Of a DNA stretch of 64,000 nt, positions 1-8,004 are shown one piece after another. The notes under the pieces were generated by a model. That model saw only the letters and a list, made by a program, of their open reading frames with translations, had not been told where the DNA came from and ran no database searches. Origin of the DNA: Rheinheimera baltica DSM 14885 (GTDB lineage: Bacteria; Pseudomonadota; Gammaproteobacteria; Enterobacterales; Alteromonadaceae); NCBI RefSeq assembly GCF_000425345.1, contig NZ_AUDG01000009.1:1-64000 (forward strand). Reading direction: 5' to 3'. How positions within the stretch are numbered: the stretch's first letter is position 1; the number at the start of each line of letters is the position of its first letter. A program made the translations under genes and the position numbers.

Positions 1-235
1 CGGCGAATAGCTGCATCAGAATGCCTTTTTTAGACCACAAGTTAAAACGCCGGTAGATGGCGCTCCAATCTCCAAAAGTTTCTGGCACATCGCGCCATGG
101 GCAACCGACCCGCATCCGGTACAAAATGCCTTCGAAAGTATTTCTGTGTTCCGGTTTGTCATAAATGCGGCCTGTTTTAAGCATCAATCTGATTAGCTTT
201 GACCAGCACTCGTCTGTTAACATTGTCCTTGGCAT
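1..235 (-). CDS. IS5-family transposase, N-terminal part (runs off window)
   Basis: The reading frame starts at an ATG at 235-233 with MPRTMLTDECWSKL and stays open for 78 codons to the window edge. It contains the segment GILYRMRVGCPWRDVP and then FGDWSAIYRRFNLW, the typical DUF4096 N-terminal domain of IS5/IS427 transposases. The catalytic DDE residues would lie further on and cannot be seen. Members of this group are often read through a frameshift between two frames, so the full gene may be in two parts. Confidence 0.8.
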   Translation of the reverse strand, partial: MPRTMLTDECWSKLIRLMLKTGRIYDKPEHRNTFEGILYRMRVGCPWRDVPETFGDWSAIYRRFNLWSKKGILMQLFA

Positions 236-325
236 GATGGGTTGTCATGGTTAGTTTTTGGCGAAAGTAATTGTACCAGCCCATCATGCTGTCTAATAAT
301 CCATCTCGAAAGATCAACAAGCCCT
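1..325 (-). mobile_element. partial IS5-family insertion sequence (left part of window)
   Basis: The stretch holds the 5' part of an IS5-family transposase gene and its upstream end; the rest lies outside the window. The probable outer end is near 324, where the minus-strand sequence begins GGGCTTGTTGATCTTTCG directly after a TTA in the lipase gene. This would fit the short TA-type targets of the IS427 group. The boundary is inferred from the break in lipase homology, not from seeing both inverted repeats. Confidence 0.6.
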
Positions 326-1021
326 AATACCCTGACCTGGCGCTAACAATACTTCTTCACCATGATAAGGTGCGTGAACAAAGGGCCATAAAGGCACCAT
401 TGGTACCGGATCGGCAGCGTGAGTACAGCGGAAAATACGATCGATATTGTTGGAGGTCTTTAGTGCAAAGCCGTCAAGCCCGACACGAGGTGCGCCAAAG
501 GTGTACAAGAATACTTTATTTTTGTAGCGCCGTTTGACCCAGTCAGCCGTGATATGTGCCAAAGCGCCGCCTAAACTATGACCCACGCAATGAACTGTGC
601 CAGAAGAGCTGCGAGCTAGCATGGGATTTAGTGTGCTTTCCAAGGCAGGTTTCATGCTTTGGAAAGTTTTATTAAAACCAGCATGTATCAAGGAGTTATT
701 ATCACCACCGGTTAAACCTATGTGGGCATCAGTAATGCCATCACTAAGGCTGGCGGTACCCCGGATTGCAATCACATGATCGCCGTCATATTGTCCTTTG
801 CCTTTGCCAACAGCAGCAAAGCCGGTAGAACGTTTTAACATCCTAGCCAAAATACTACCGGAAATACCCTGAATTGGGCCATTTGATAAATCAAACTGAA
901 AAGCTTTTTCTACCTCAGGTGCCGATTTGCCAAAACGATATAAACCTGATGAGCTGGGTTCCTTAATGTCATATGCGACGGACGCCAGTTGGACTGCAAG
1001 TTTAGGTGTTAACGTTGCCAT
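314..1021 (-). CDS. class 3 lipase family protein, C-terminus probably cut by an IS
   Basis: 235 residues, no signal peptide, start ATG at 1021 preceded by AAAGGA. It has the alpha/beta-hydrolase lipase_3 fold: nucleophile elbow GHSLGG at 147-152 (Ser149), the acid in HAADPVP (Asp204) and a likely catalytic His in PFVHAPYH (His216), so the triad looks complete. The last four or five codons seem to be supplied by the end of the neighbouring insertion sequence, so the natural C-terminal tail is probably missing. It lies 22 bases downstream of a membrane-anchored DUF6795 protein. A cytosolic lipase without an export signal beside a small envelope protein resembles type VI secretion lipase effectors with their immunity proteins, but no VgrG, PAAR or Hcp gene is visible here, so that role is only a suggestion. 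Confidence 0.85.
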   Translation of the reverse strand: MATLTPKLAVQLASVAYDIKEPSSSGLYRFGKSAPEVEKAFQFDLSNGPIQGISGSILARMLKRSTGFAAVGKGKGQYDGDHVIAIRGTASLSDGITDAHIGLTGGDNNSLIHAGFNKTFQSMKPALESTLNPMLARSSSGTVHCVGHSLGGALAHITADWVKRRYKNKVFLYTFGAPRVGLDGFALKTSNNIDRIFRCTHAADPVPMVPLWPFVHAPYHGEEVLLAPGQGIRAC

Positions 1022-1043
1022 TAGATGATCCTTTCGGTGGTAA

Positions 1044-1571
1044 TTAATCCAGACTGCATATGCCTGTCACACCGTGAGGGTGATCAGGATACTCATGGTT
1101 AGGTAATTCGTAGGTTGTTTCCGGTTGAGTTAATTCGCAGCGCAACTGTTGCATTTTTTCAGTCAACGTCTTTGCCGCAGAGGCATTTAGAGTTGTGAAG
1201 TACCAGAGTAAATAGCGTTGTTCGTTATAATCAACATACAGTACCTGACGCTTCGAAGTATCAAAGGCGCTGCCTGGACGACGTGAGCGAATATTCTTTT
1301 CATCAAAGGTGAAAAAACCGTCGTGGTTAGTTATTGCATGGTCCAGATACTCTTTATCATAAGTGAGCTCGCGGAATACTTTAACGTTAGCTACTGGGCT
1401 ACCATGAAACGTAATAGTGCCTTGTACTGCAGGCGATAAATGCACATCGTATTTTTTAAACCAACTAAACATATCTGCCATAACCTGTTGTGAAAAAATA
1501 ATAAAAACCAAAAAACTCAGCGCTGCTACCAAAAACAGCATTGGCTTTCGCCTAAACAGAGGAATATGCAT
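1044..1571 (-). CDS. membrane-anchored DUF6795-type protein
   Basis: 175 residues. An N-terminal hydrophobic segment (about 11-31) acts as signal or anchor, followed by the DUF6795-like domain, recognisable from MFSWFKKYDVHLSP, then a transthyretin-like beta-sandwich pattern (GTITFHGSPVANVKVFRELTY, then HDGFFTFDEKNIRSRRPG). The bulk should be periplasmic. Many relatives begin at the internal MFSWFKK, so the anchor is an N-terminal extension. It precedes the lipase by 22 bases and is probably co-transcribed with it. Function unknown; a role as immunity partner of the lipase is inference from the pairing. Confidence 0.7.
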   Translation of the reverse strand: MHIPLFRRKPMLFLVAALSFLVFIIFSQQVMADMFSWFKKYDVHLSPAVQGTITFHGSPVANVKVFRELTYDKEYLDHAITNHDGFFTFDEKNIRSRRPGSAFDTSKRQVLYVDYNEQRYLLWYFTTLNASAAKTLTEKMQQLRCELTQPETTYELPNHEYPDHPHGVTGICSLD

Positions 1572-1762
1572 TTGCGGCTCTGATGAAAATAGGTTGCTAA
1601 AAGATAACCAAGTAGCAACATTTTGTAAATTAATTATTTGTTAAAGTTGCAGAGTGTGGGGGGAAGGGTGCAACCCAGGTGGCTGCACCATAAAACTTAG
1701 CTGTTTAGTTAACAAAAAGATGTATGGTAAGTGAACAGGTGTTAAGTAAAAAAACAAGCTGT

Positions 1763-2629
1763 TTAGTAAGCAAATTTATGCTGACTAAATAGCTGTTGTA
1801 CGGCCAGCCATACATCACCCACCTGACCACTACCAACTGGCTTATCATTTACAAATAATACGGGCGCAATTTCTTTGCTGGAGCTGGTAAGCCAAATTTC
1901 ATCTGCGGCTAATACCTCGGCTTCACTGACATCACGTTGTTCCACACTGATATCGCTATGCTCTGCCAGTATCGCCAGCAAAATGTGCCGGGTTATACCG
2001 GGCAAGAGTTTATTACTAAGGGGTGGGGTGGCAATAACACCATCTTTTACCACAAATACGTTTACCGCTGCCCCTTCGGTAAGGTTACCGTCTTTATCAA
2101 ACAGCAGTATTTCTTGCGCGCCCTGGGCATAGCTTTGCTGGTAGTGCAGCACATTACCCAGCAAGGATGTCGATTTTATATGGCAGCGCTGCCAGCGTAA
2201 ATCCTGGCCGGTGACTACAGCATAAGTGGTGGCTTTGCTCTTATCGGCTACGGGTTCTGGCCCTATTGCAAACGCATAACCAAATACGGTTGGGCTGATA
2301 TTGCTGGGAAAGGCATGGCCGCGCTTGGTGTCGGTGCCGCGGCTTACCTGAAAGTACACCCCGAGGTTGTCACCCAGTTCGGCGCGGTTATCGGCAATCA
2401 ATGTGTCGGCAATCTGCTGCCAGTCACTCAGACTTAGTTTTGGGTCAATGGATAGCTGGGCAAGGCCGCTGTGCATACGGTCTATATGCGGACCAAATCC
2501 GACAAAGCGACCGCCGTAACTTGGGATCACTTCGTAAATGCCGTCGCCGAATAAAAAGCCGCGGTCCATCGGCGATATTTTAGCTTCGCTGGCCGGCATA
2601 AAGCTGCCATTTAAATACACTGTTGTCAT
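1763..2629 (-). CDS. dat: D-amino acid transaminase (class IV aminotransferase)
   Basis: 288 residues, the usual length of D-alanine transaminases. PLP-dependent fold type IV enzyme that interconverts D-alanine and D-glutamate with their 2-oxo acids. Visible signs: GDGIYEVIPSYGG near the N-terminus, the PLP lysine in CHIKSTSLLGNV (Lys152), and the cofactor-side glutamate in LTEGAAVNVFV (Glu185). The start ATG at 2629 follows AGAGAAC. It could also be a branched-chain aminotransferase relative, but GDGIYEV and the overall pattern favour D-amino acid use. It lies downstream of the DUF4392/pxpABC genes, separated by three tandem repeats, which supports a role in D-glutamate turnover. Confidence 0.85.
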   Translation of the reverse strand: MTTVYLNGSFMPASEAKISPMDRGFLFGDGIYEVIPSYGGRFVGFGPHIDRMHSGLAQLSIDPKLSLSDWQQIADTLIADNRAELGDNLGVYFQVSRGTDTKRGHAFPSNISPTVFGYAFAIGPEPVADKSKATTYAVVTGQDLRWQRCHIKSTSLLGNVLHYQQSYAQGAQEILLFDKDGNLTEGAAVNVFVVKDGVIATPPLSNKLLPGITRHILLAILAEHSDISVEQRDVSEAEVLAADEIWLTSSSKEIAPVLFVNDKPVGSGQVGDVWLAVQQLFSQHKFAY

Positions 2630-2653
2630 TGCGGTTCTCTTGTTCGTGGCATG

Positions 2654-3010
2654 TAGTTATATCATCGAACCGGTTTACCCACACCGACACGCCGTAAATA
2701 CATCCTTGTAGGCTCGTTTTTGCCCATCAGGGACTCCAACGGTCGGTTTAGGGTAAGCCGATTCTCACATTATTTAGTTATATCATCGAACCGGTTTACC
2801 CACACCGACACGCCGTAAATACATCCGTGTAGGCTCGTTTCCGCCCATCCGGGGCTCCAACGGTCGGTTTAGGGTAAGCCGATTCTCACATTATGTAGTT
2901 ATATCATCGAACCGGTTTACCCACACCGACGCGCCGTAAATACATCCTTGTAGGCTCGTTTCCGCCCATCCGGGGCTTCAACGGTCGGTTTAGGCTAAGC
3001 CGATTCTCAC
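2654..3010. repeat. three tandem copies of a 121-bp palindromic repeat
   Basis: Units begin at 2654, 2775 and 2896 (TAGTTATATCATCGAACC...), an exact period of 121 bases; the third stops near 3010. Copies differ by only a few substitutions. Each unit has complementary ends: CGGTTTACCC near the start pairs with GGGTAAGCCG near the end, and ACCGAC pairs with GTCGGT inside that, so each can fold into a long hairpin. A diverged inverted copy lies at 40937-41038. This array fills the 377-base gap between DUF4392 and the transaminase gene; I see no gene in it. It is not a CRISPR: units are adjacent, with no spacers. Confidence 0.9.
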
Positions 3011-3852
3011 TTAATTAGTAACTGAAGATCATCAATCAGTTGCTGGCCTTCAGTATGTGCCAGGCCATCTTCGGTTAAGGTATTTAACCGGGTAACGCCA
3101 TCGACACTGCCTTTGGCGGATAAATATTGCAAAATCGCCAGCGGGTCGGCGTCGCTTAGCCGGTTTTCGCCGCGTAGCAAAGACACCATAGCCGTTAAAC
3201 CCCAGGCTGCCCAGTTGGAGACATCGGCAACAATGAGCTCGTCACATTGGGTAACACAAGGCGTAATGTTAAGCGCGCTTACTTGTTGGTATAAATTACC
3301 CATACCAATTTCATTACCGCCATCGCCAATGCCAATAGTAGGGCAGTGCGCTTGGGTTAAAAAGTAATCGAAGCTGGCGCAACGCGCGCTGATATCTTCA
3401 CCGCGCATGTTAGCGTAGCGCTGCTGCGCGTTAAAACCGGGCCGCTCAATGGAGATCACCAGTTGCGGCTTAAGCTCTGTAAGTGCGACACTGGCAATTG
3501 TAGGCAGTGCGTCGTATTGGTTTACCTTAATTTGAAAACACTGGTAATCGGCCTTTAGCGCGCTGTATAGCGGGTCGCCACAAACAATAATAGGGTTGGC
3601 ACCCAATTGTTCAAGCAGCTTATACAAGCCAATAGCGCCAACCGGACCATCAGTTTCAAAAGTGTCTAATACCGGAAAGCCAGTGCCGATAAGGACAGTA
3701 CCACGGCATTGATTAAGCAACCGGGCGGCGCGCAGGATATAGCCAGGGCGCAAATGCGGTTTTAAGGTTGCCATGCCTCTTGGGTTTTGCCGCACTAATA
3801 GCTGTTCTATCTGCTGGCTAATGGCCAGATACTGTGGTGTCAATGTTGTCAT
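3007..3852 (-). CDS. DUF4392 protein, D-glutamate cyclase family
   Basis: 281 residues. The DUF4392 domain is the C-terminal part of mammalian D-glutamate cyclase (DGLUCY), which dehydrates D-glutamate to 5-oxo-D-proline. Conserved stretches include VLIGTGFPVLDTFETDGPVG near residues 54-73 and IGIGDGGNEIGMGN in the second half. The start codon directly abuts the pxpC stop (TAA then ATG), so the two are translationally linked. Placement at the end of pxpABC suggests it feeds 5-oxoproline to that enzyme. Substrate is inferred from family and context. Confidence 0.82.
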   Translation of the reverse strand: MTTLTPQYLAISQQIEQLLVRQNPRGMATLKPHLRPGYILRAARLLNQCRGTVLIGTGFPVLDTFETDGPVGAIGLYKLLEQLGANPIIVCGDPLYSALKADYQCFQIKVNQYDALPTIASVALTELKPQLVISIERPGFNAQQRYANMRGEDISARCASFDYFLTQAHCPTIGIGDGGNEIGMGNLYQQVSALNITPCVTQCDELIVADVSNWAAWGLTAMVSLLRGENRLSDADPLAILQYLSAKGSVDGVTRLNTLTEDGLAHTEGQQLIDDLQLLIK

Positions 3853-4794
3853 TTACAGGTTCACCATTTGGCTGGTTAGTGCATCAGTGCGAACTTTAGC
3901 CAGACAAAGCGCATTGTGCGCTTGCTCTGGGCTTATCGGAGTGAAATAGACTTCGGTTCCCGCAGCGGCTTGGGCTAATAAGGCGCAATCTAGCGACAGG
4001 ACGCTACCAATTTTGGGGTAGCCACCCAGGGTTTGGCGGTCGTTCAGCAGTACTATGGGCTGGCCATCCGGTGGAATTTGCACTGCACCATAGCAGATGC
4101 CCTCGGATAATAGCTGTGTTTGTTGACAACGGATGGCGCTGCCACTGAGTTTATAGCCCATGCGATCAGCCTGTGGCGTGACTGTATAACTGTGTAGGTA
4201 AAAGCGCTGACGCTCAGTGCTGTTAAAGCTTTGTGCTTGATAGCCTTCTACCAACCGCAGTGTAAGGGTACGATTAAATTGCACCTGGTGATGTACAGGC
4301 AAGTGCCTTCGTGGCAGGCTGTTTACTGTTGCGGCAGGTAGTGAGTCGCCCGGTTGCAGTTTATTACCGTTTAATCCGCCAATGCCTTCGCGTAGCACCG
4401 TGGCGGTGCTACCAAACTGCGGTGCGACGTTAAAACCACCGGCTACGGCCAAATATGCCCGCAAGCCTTTGCTTACCATGCCAAGCTCAATAACATCGCC
4501 TTGCCGGATTTTATGTACTGTCCATAATTCTGCGGTATTGCCATTAATACTTAGGGGCAAGGTTGCGCCGGTAACGGCGATATAGCTGTTTGTTTCTGCC
4601 CGCATTTGCAAGCCGCCGACGCTGCATTCTATTAAGGTTGCGTTATGCTGATTACCCAGCAAAAGGTTCGCCCACTGTGCTGATGGCGCATCCATTGGCC
4701 CACCGCTGGTAAGGCCCAAAGCGCCTTGGCTAAAGCGGCCGTTATCTTGTAATAAGCTTAGTACGCCGGGTGCTATTACGGTAAAGCCGCTCAT
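3853..4794 (-). CDS. pxpC: 5-oxoprolinase subunit C
   Basis: 313 residues, biotin-dependent carboxyltransferase-like KipA/AHS2 family. With PxpA and PxpB it forms the bacterial ATP-dependent 5-oxoprolinase that opens 5-oxoproline to glutamate. Recognisable by GVLSLLQDNGRFSQGALGLT with SGGPMD near the start and PDGQPIVLLNDRQTLGGYPKIG near residue 240. The start overlaps the end of pxpB by four bases (ATGA). Confidence 0.92.
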   Translation of the reverse strand: MSGFTVIAPGVLSLLQDNGRFSQGALGLTSGGPMDAPSAQWANLLLGNQHNATLIECSVGGLQMRAETNSYIAVTGATLPLSINGNTAELWTVHKIRQGDVIELGMVSKGLRAYLAVAGGFNVAPQFGSTATVLREGIGGLNGNKLQPGDSLPAATVNSLPRRHLPVHHQVQFNRTLTLRLVEGYQAQSFNSTERQRFYLHSYTVTPQADRMGYKLSGSAIRCQQTQLLSEGICYGAVQIPPDGQPIVLLNDRQTLGGYPKIGSVLSLDCALLAQAAAGTEVYFTPISPEQAHNALCLAKVRTDALTSQMVNL

Positions 4795-5498
4795 CGTTCG
4801 TCTCCAGGTATTTCACCACCCAGTCGCAGAAACTCCGCTTTGTCTATAGCAACAAAGCGCACTTCGTCACCAACCGCGACGGGCATCACCGGTGTGCTAT
4901 CCGGGTTAAACATCCGCGTTGGGCACAGGCCAATCAGGTTCCAGCCGCCGGGTGATTGCGCCGGATATACCGCCGTTTGTCTGTCAGCAATGGCAACTGC
5001 ACCACGCGGCACTTTAGCGCGCGGCGTAGCCAAACGCGGCATCTGTAACAGAGGGTCTACTTCTCCTAAGTACGCAAAACCGGGAGCAAAGCCAATGGCA
5101 TACACACGATAGCTAAGTGCCTGATGACGCTGAATAACCTCAGTAATGCTAATGTTTTTTGTCTTGGCGATAAGGGCTAAATCTGGCCCGCTTTCTTCAC
5201 TGTAATACACCGGCAGTTCAATGGTGTTACCGGTTTGGCTATTACCGCTTTGCAGGTGCTTCAGGCTATGTTGTAGCTGTGCTGAGACACGATGTAGATC
5301 GGTGGATAATGGGTTAAACAGAATTAATACCGAGGCATAAGAGGGCAGTAAATCAATAAGATCATCAGTAAGTTCGTTGCGGATAAGCACACACGCCTGT
5401 TGCACTAAGGCTGATATTTGCGGGTCTATCCGTTGGTCAAAATATAGCATCAGGGCGTTTTCACCGGCCGGTGTCAGCTGAAAATGTAACAAGCTCAT
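4791..5498 (-). CDS. pxpB: 5-oxoprolinase subunit B
   Basis: 235 residues, KipI/AHS1 family. Key signs are AIGFAPGFAYLGEVDP, LPRLATPRAKVPRGAVAI-type sequence (here MPRLATPRAKVPRGAVAIA) and QTAVYPAQSPGGWNLIG, all typical of this subunit, which pairs with PxpC in the kinase-like half of the enzyme. It overlaps pxpA by four bases at its start and pxpC by four bases at its end, so the three genes form one tightly coupled operon. Confidence 0.93.
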   Translation of the reverse strand: MSLLHFQLTPAGENALMLYFDQRIDPQISALVQQACVLIRNELTDDLIDLLPSYASVLILFNPLSTDLHRVSAQLQHSLKHLQSGNSQTGNTIELPVYYSEESGPDLALIAKTKNISITEVIQRHQALSYRVYAIGFAPGFAYLGEVDPLLQMPRLATPRAKVPRGAVAIADRQTAVYPAQSPGGWNLIGLCPTRMFNPDSTPVMPVAVGDEVRFVAIDKAEFLRLGGEIPGDER

Positions 5499-6220
5499 CC
5501 CAATAGCGCCCTTATTTGCTGGATCTGTGCAATGGCGGCCTTGTTATCACCATGTACGCACAGGGTGTCGGCTTTAAGGGCCAGTTGCTTGCCCGAGTCT
5601 GTAGTCACGGTACCCTGTTTTACCAGCTGTGCGACCTGGGTGAGTAACTTAACACCATGCAGCACGGCGCCAGACTGACTGCGTGGCGTAAGCTGGCCAT
5701 CATCGGTGTAACGTCTGTCGGCAAAGGCTTCAAATAGCAAATCAACGCCTTTTTCTGCAGCAACATTACTAAAGTGCTGCTGATCGGCCGTCGCAAGGAT
5801 CATCAGTTTAAGCGGCTTATAGTAGCCTGCTATAGCATCGAGCACCGCGTCGAACACCAAGGGCTTGCTCATCATATCGTTGTATAGCGCACCATGTGGC
5901 TTAACGTAGCTTAGGCTTAGCCCGGCACTAAGCGCCATGCCATCCAACGCCGCTATTTGGTAGCGCAGGGTATTAATAATTTCACTGTGCGACAACGCCA
6001 TACTGCGCCGGCCAAAGCCTTGTAAGTCAGGGTAGGACGGGTGAGCACCAATTGTGACACCATGTTGCTTCGCCAGTGCTAGGGTGCGCGCTATGACATC
6101 GGCATCACCGGCATGAAAACCACAGGCAATATTGGCCATGTCGATATGCGGCATAACATCATCGTCCAGCCCCATTTGCCAGCTGCCAAAGCTTTCGCCT
6201 AAATCACAATTGAGTTTCAT
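5495..6220 (-). CDS. pxpA: 5-oxoprolinase subunit A (LamB/YcsF family)
   Basis: 241 residues from the chosen start. LamB/YcsF family signature MKLNCDLGESFGSW followed by DDDVMPHIDMANIACGFHAGDA, and VKPHGALYND further on. First gene of the pxpABC-DUF4392 operon. An upstream in-frame ATG at 6259 would add 13 residues unlike the family. The ATG at 6220 has GGAGG at 6229-6225 four bases away and matches where homologues begin, so I use it. Confidence 0.93.
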   Translation of the reverse strand: MKLNCDLGESFGSWQMGLDDDVMPHIDMANIACGFHAGDADVIARTLALAKQHGVTIGAHPSYPDLQGFGRRSMALSHSEIINTLRYQIAALDGMALSAGLSLSYVKPHGALYNDMMSKPLVFDAVLDAIAGYYKPLKLMILATADQQHFSNVAAEKGVDLLFEAFADRRYTDDGQLTPRSQSGAVLHGVKLLTQVAQLVKQGTVTTDSGKQLALKADTLCVHGDNKAAIAQIQQIRALLG

Positions 6221-6224
6221 CCTG

Positions 6225-6229
6225 CCTCC
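6225..6229 (-). promoter_or_regulatory. ribosome binding site deciding the pxpA start
   Basis: Minus-strand GGAGG, then CAGG, then ATG at 6220. It is the only strong Shine-Dalgarno near the possible pxpA starts and favours the internal ATG over the one at 6259. Confidence 0.75.
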
Positions 6230-6417
6230 GTCGCTGCAGTTGAAAAATAATTTATTCATGTTGCGTTTAATTTAAGTAATAGTCTAGTCGTATGCGATAG
6301 AATACGTCATTGCAGCAATGGTGTGGGGCAGCTGAGATTGCGGTTACGGTCTATGCATTACGTGGCATGAGACTGAAGTAACCGCTATAGAGATTAGCGC
6401 TTAGACAGCAGTAATAG

Positions 6418-6696
6418 TTAGCGATAAAACGCTGCTACTTTACCTTTTAAGGTCATTAACAGCGGTTGTCCACGACGGTCCAGCGCTTTGGCTGCGGCTA
6501 CTTTTACCCAGCCTTCACTAATACAATATTCCTCTACATCAAAGCGGTCTTTACCGTTTAATGTGATGCCAACATCGTGTTGAAATATGTCTTTTACATA
6601 ATACGGGCTGCGAGGGTTAACCGATAAGCGATCGGGTAAATCCGGGCGTGCCGCAGTGTCGTTTGTTACTGCATCATTTTTTGTTGTGTCGTTCAT
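6418..6696 (-). CDS. DUF3297 family protein
   Basis: 92 residues from the chosen ATG at 6696; DUF3297 proteins are usually about 80. The conserved core is LPDRLSVNPRSPYY, then VEEYCISEGWVKVAA, AKALDRRGQPL and LKGKVAAFY. Function unknown; small, cytosolic, often seen in proteobacteria. An upstream in-frame start at 6756 would add 20 residues not found in the family; the chosen start has AAGG about ten bases upstream. It stands alone between the pxp and arsenic operons. Confidence 0.8.
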   Translation of the reverse strand: MNDTTKNDAVTNDTAARPDLPDRLSVNPRSPYYVKDIFQHDVGITLNGKDRFDVEEYCISEGWVKVAAAKALDRRGQPLLMTLKGKVAAFYR

Positions 6697-6804
6697 GGCT
6701 TGTGCCTTAGTAAGTAAAACGTGCGCTATTGTAGGCAAAGCTGGCAGGCTGCTCAAGTGGAGGTTGTTATAAACTGCTTAATGGGTAAGCACTGCCCATC
6801 TTAC

Positions 6805-8004
6805 TTAATGCAACAACATGCCGGTAACAGCACCTGCTAATACCAGTAACCAGGGCGGTGCTCGCAAATACTGTAGGGCAGCGAAGGCCAGCAGAGCAAA
6901 AGCAGCATCGCTTAGTGTAAAAATACTGCTAGTGCCCAGCGGATGAAAAAGGGTTGCCAGCAACAGCCCGGTAACCGCAGCCCCAACACCGGCAATAACT
7001 GCGCGTGCGGCATTGAACTGAGCAAGCCGCTGCCAGTAGGGTAGTACTGCGTGCAGAATTAAAAACGATGGCAAAAAAATTGCCAGCAATGCCAGTAGCC
7101 CACCCTGCAATGGGTTTACGCCGGGCAGCAAGGCGCCAACAAAGGCGGCAAAGCTAAATAGTGGCCCGGGTACAGCCTGCGCTGCAGCATAGCCCGCCAT
7201 AAATTGATCAGCATCTACCAGCGCCGTTGGCACCAGTTCGGCTTGCAATAACGGCAGCACCACGTGCCCACCACCAAACACCAGCGCGCCAGTGCGATAG
7301 AAAACATCTATCAGGCTAAGAGAGGGTAGGGCGTAAAACTGCGCGGCAATAGGTAGACCAATTAATAACAAGACAAATAACATCGCGCTGCTTACCGTAA
7401 ATCGTTGTGCAACCGTGTTAGCCGGTGGGAGTATATCGTGCTTTACCGGTTGTTCGCGTAGTAGTAAATAACCCGCTACCGCAGCCACTAGTATTAGCAA
7501 GGGCTGCATTATCGCTTCCGGCTGCCACAACATAAAAGCGGTGCTTAACAGCATAATCATCGCTTTACGCCGGCTATTGCATAAGCTGTGTGCCATGGCC
7601 AATACAGCATGTGCGACTACTGCAACCGCAACTAACTTTAGGCCATGTAATGCACCGTTTAAAAGTGGTGAATGCCACAGTGTCAGGCTAAATGCAAATG
7701 CCAGCATTAACAGGGCGGAGGGCAGTGTAAAGCCTAACCAGGCGGCCAGTGCGCCACGAAAGCCAGCTTGTTGTAAGCCAATAGCCATACCCACCTGGCT
7801 GCTTGCCGGGCCAGGTAAAAACTGACACAGCGCGACAAGAGCAGCGTAGTCGCCATCGCTGAGCCAGTGTTTTTTGCTGACAAACTCATGACGAAAATAA
7901 CCAATATGGGCTGCTGGCCCGCCAAAACTGGTTAGCCCCAGCTTTAGAAATATGCTGAAAATGACCCAGAACCCGGGTTTGATGCGGCTATCCGCCATAG
8001 CCAT
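6805..8004 (-). CDS. chrA: chromate transporter family protein (ChrA)
   Basis: 399 residues, a two-domain (long) CHR family membrane protein with about ten hydrophobic segments. The N-terminal half has FLKLGLTSFGGPAAHIGYFRHEFV and LCQFLPGPASSQVG; the second half repeats the pattern as YRTGALVFGGGHVVLPLLQ and AAAQAVPGPLFSFAA. ChrA proteins export chromate. Its start lies inside the last codons of arsJ (17-base overlap), so it is probably the last gene of the ars operon. A second ATG two codons later (7998) is equally possible. Confidence 0.88.
   Translation of the reverse strand: MAMADSRIKPGFWVIFSIFLKLGLTSFGGPAAHIGYFRHEFVSKKHWLSDGDYAALVALCQFLPGPASSQVGMAIGLQQAGFRGALAAWLGFTLPSALLMLAFAFSLTLWHSPLLNGALHGLKLVAVAVVAHAVLAMAHSLCNSRRKAMIMLLSTAFMLWQPEAIMQPLLILVAAVAGYLLLREQPVKHDILPPANTVAQRFTVSSAMLFVLLLIGLPIAAQFYALPSLSLIDVFYRTGALVFGGGHVVLPLLQAELVPTALVDADQFMAGYAAAQAVPGPLFSFAAFVGALLPGVNPLQGGLLALLAIFLPSFLILHAVLPYWQRLAQFNAARAVIAGVGAAVTGLLLATLFHPLGTSSIFTLSDAAFALLAFAALQYLRAPPWLLVLAGAVTGMLLH

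Noticed and set aside
1571-1763. Possible small gene or terminator between DUF6795 and the transaminase
   Set aside because: AT-rich spacer with repeated short GTTTAGT words but no stem-loop with T-run and no coding frame.
2654-3010. Possible CRISPR array
   Set aside because: Units of 121 bases are directly adjacent with no variable spacers and have no cas genes nearby.
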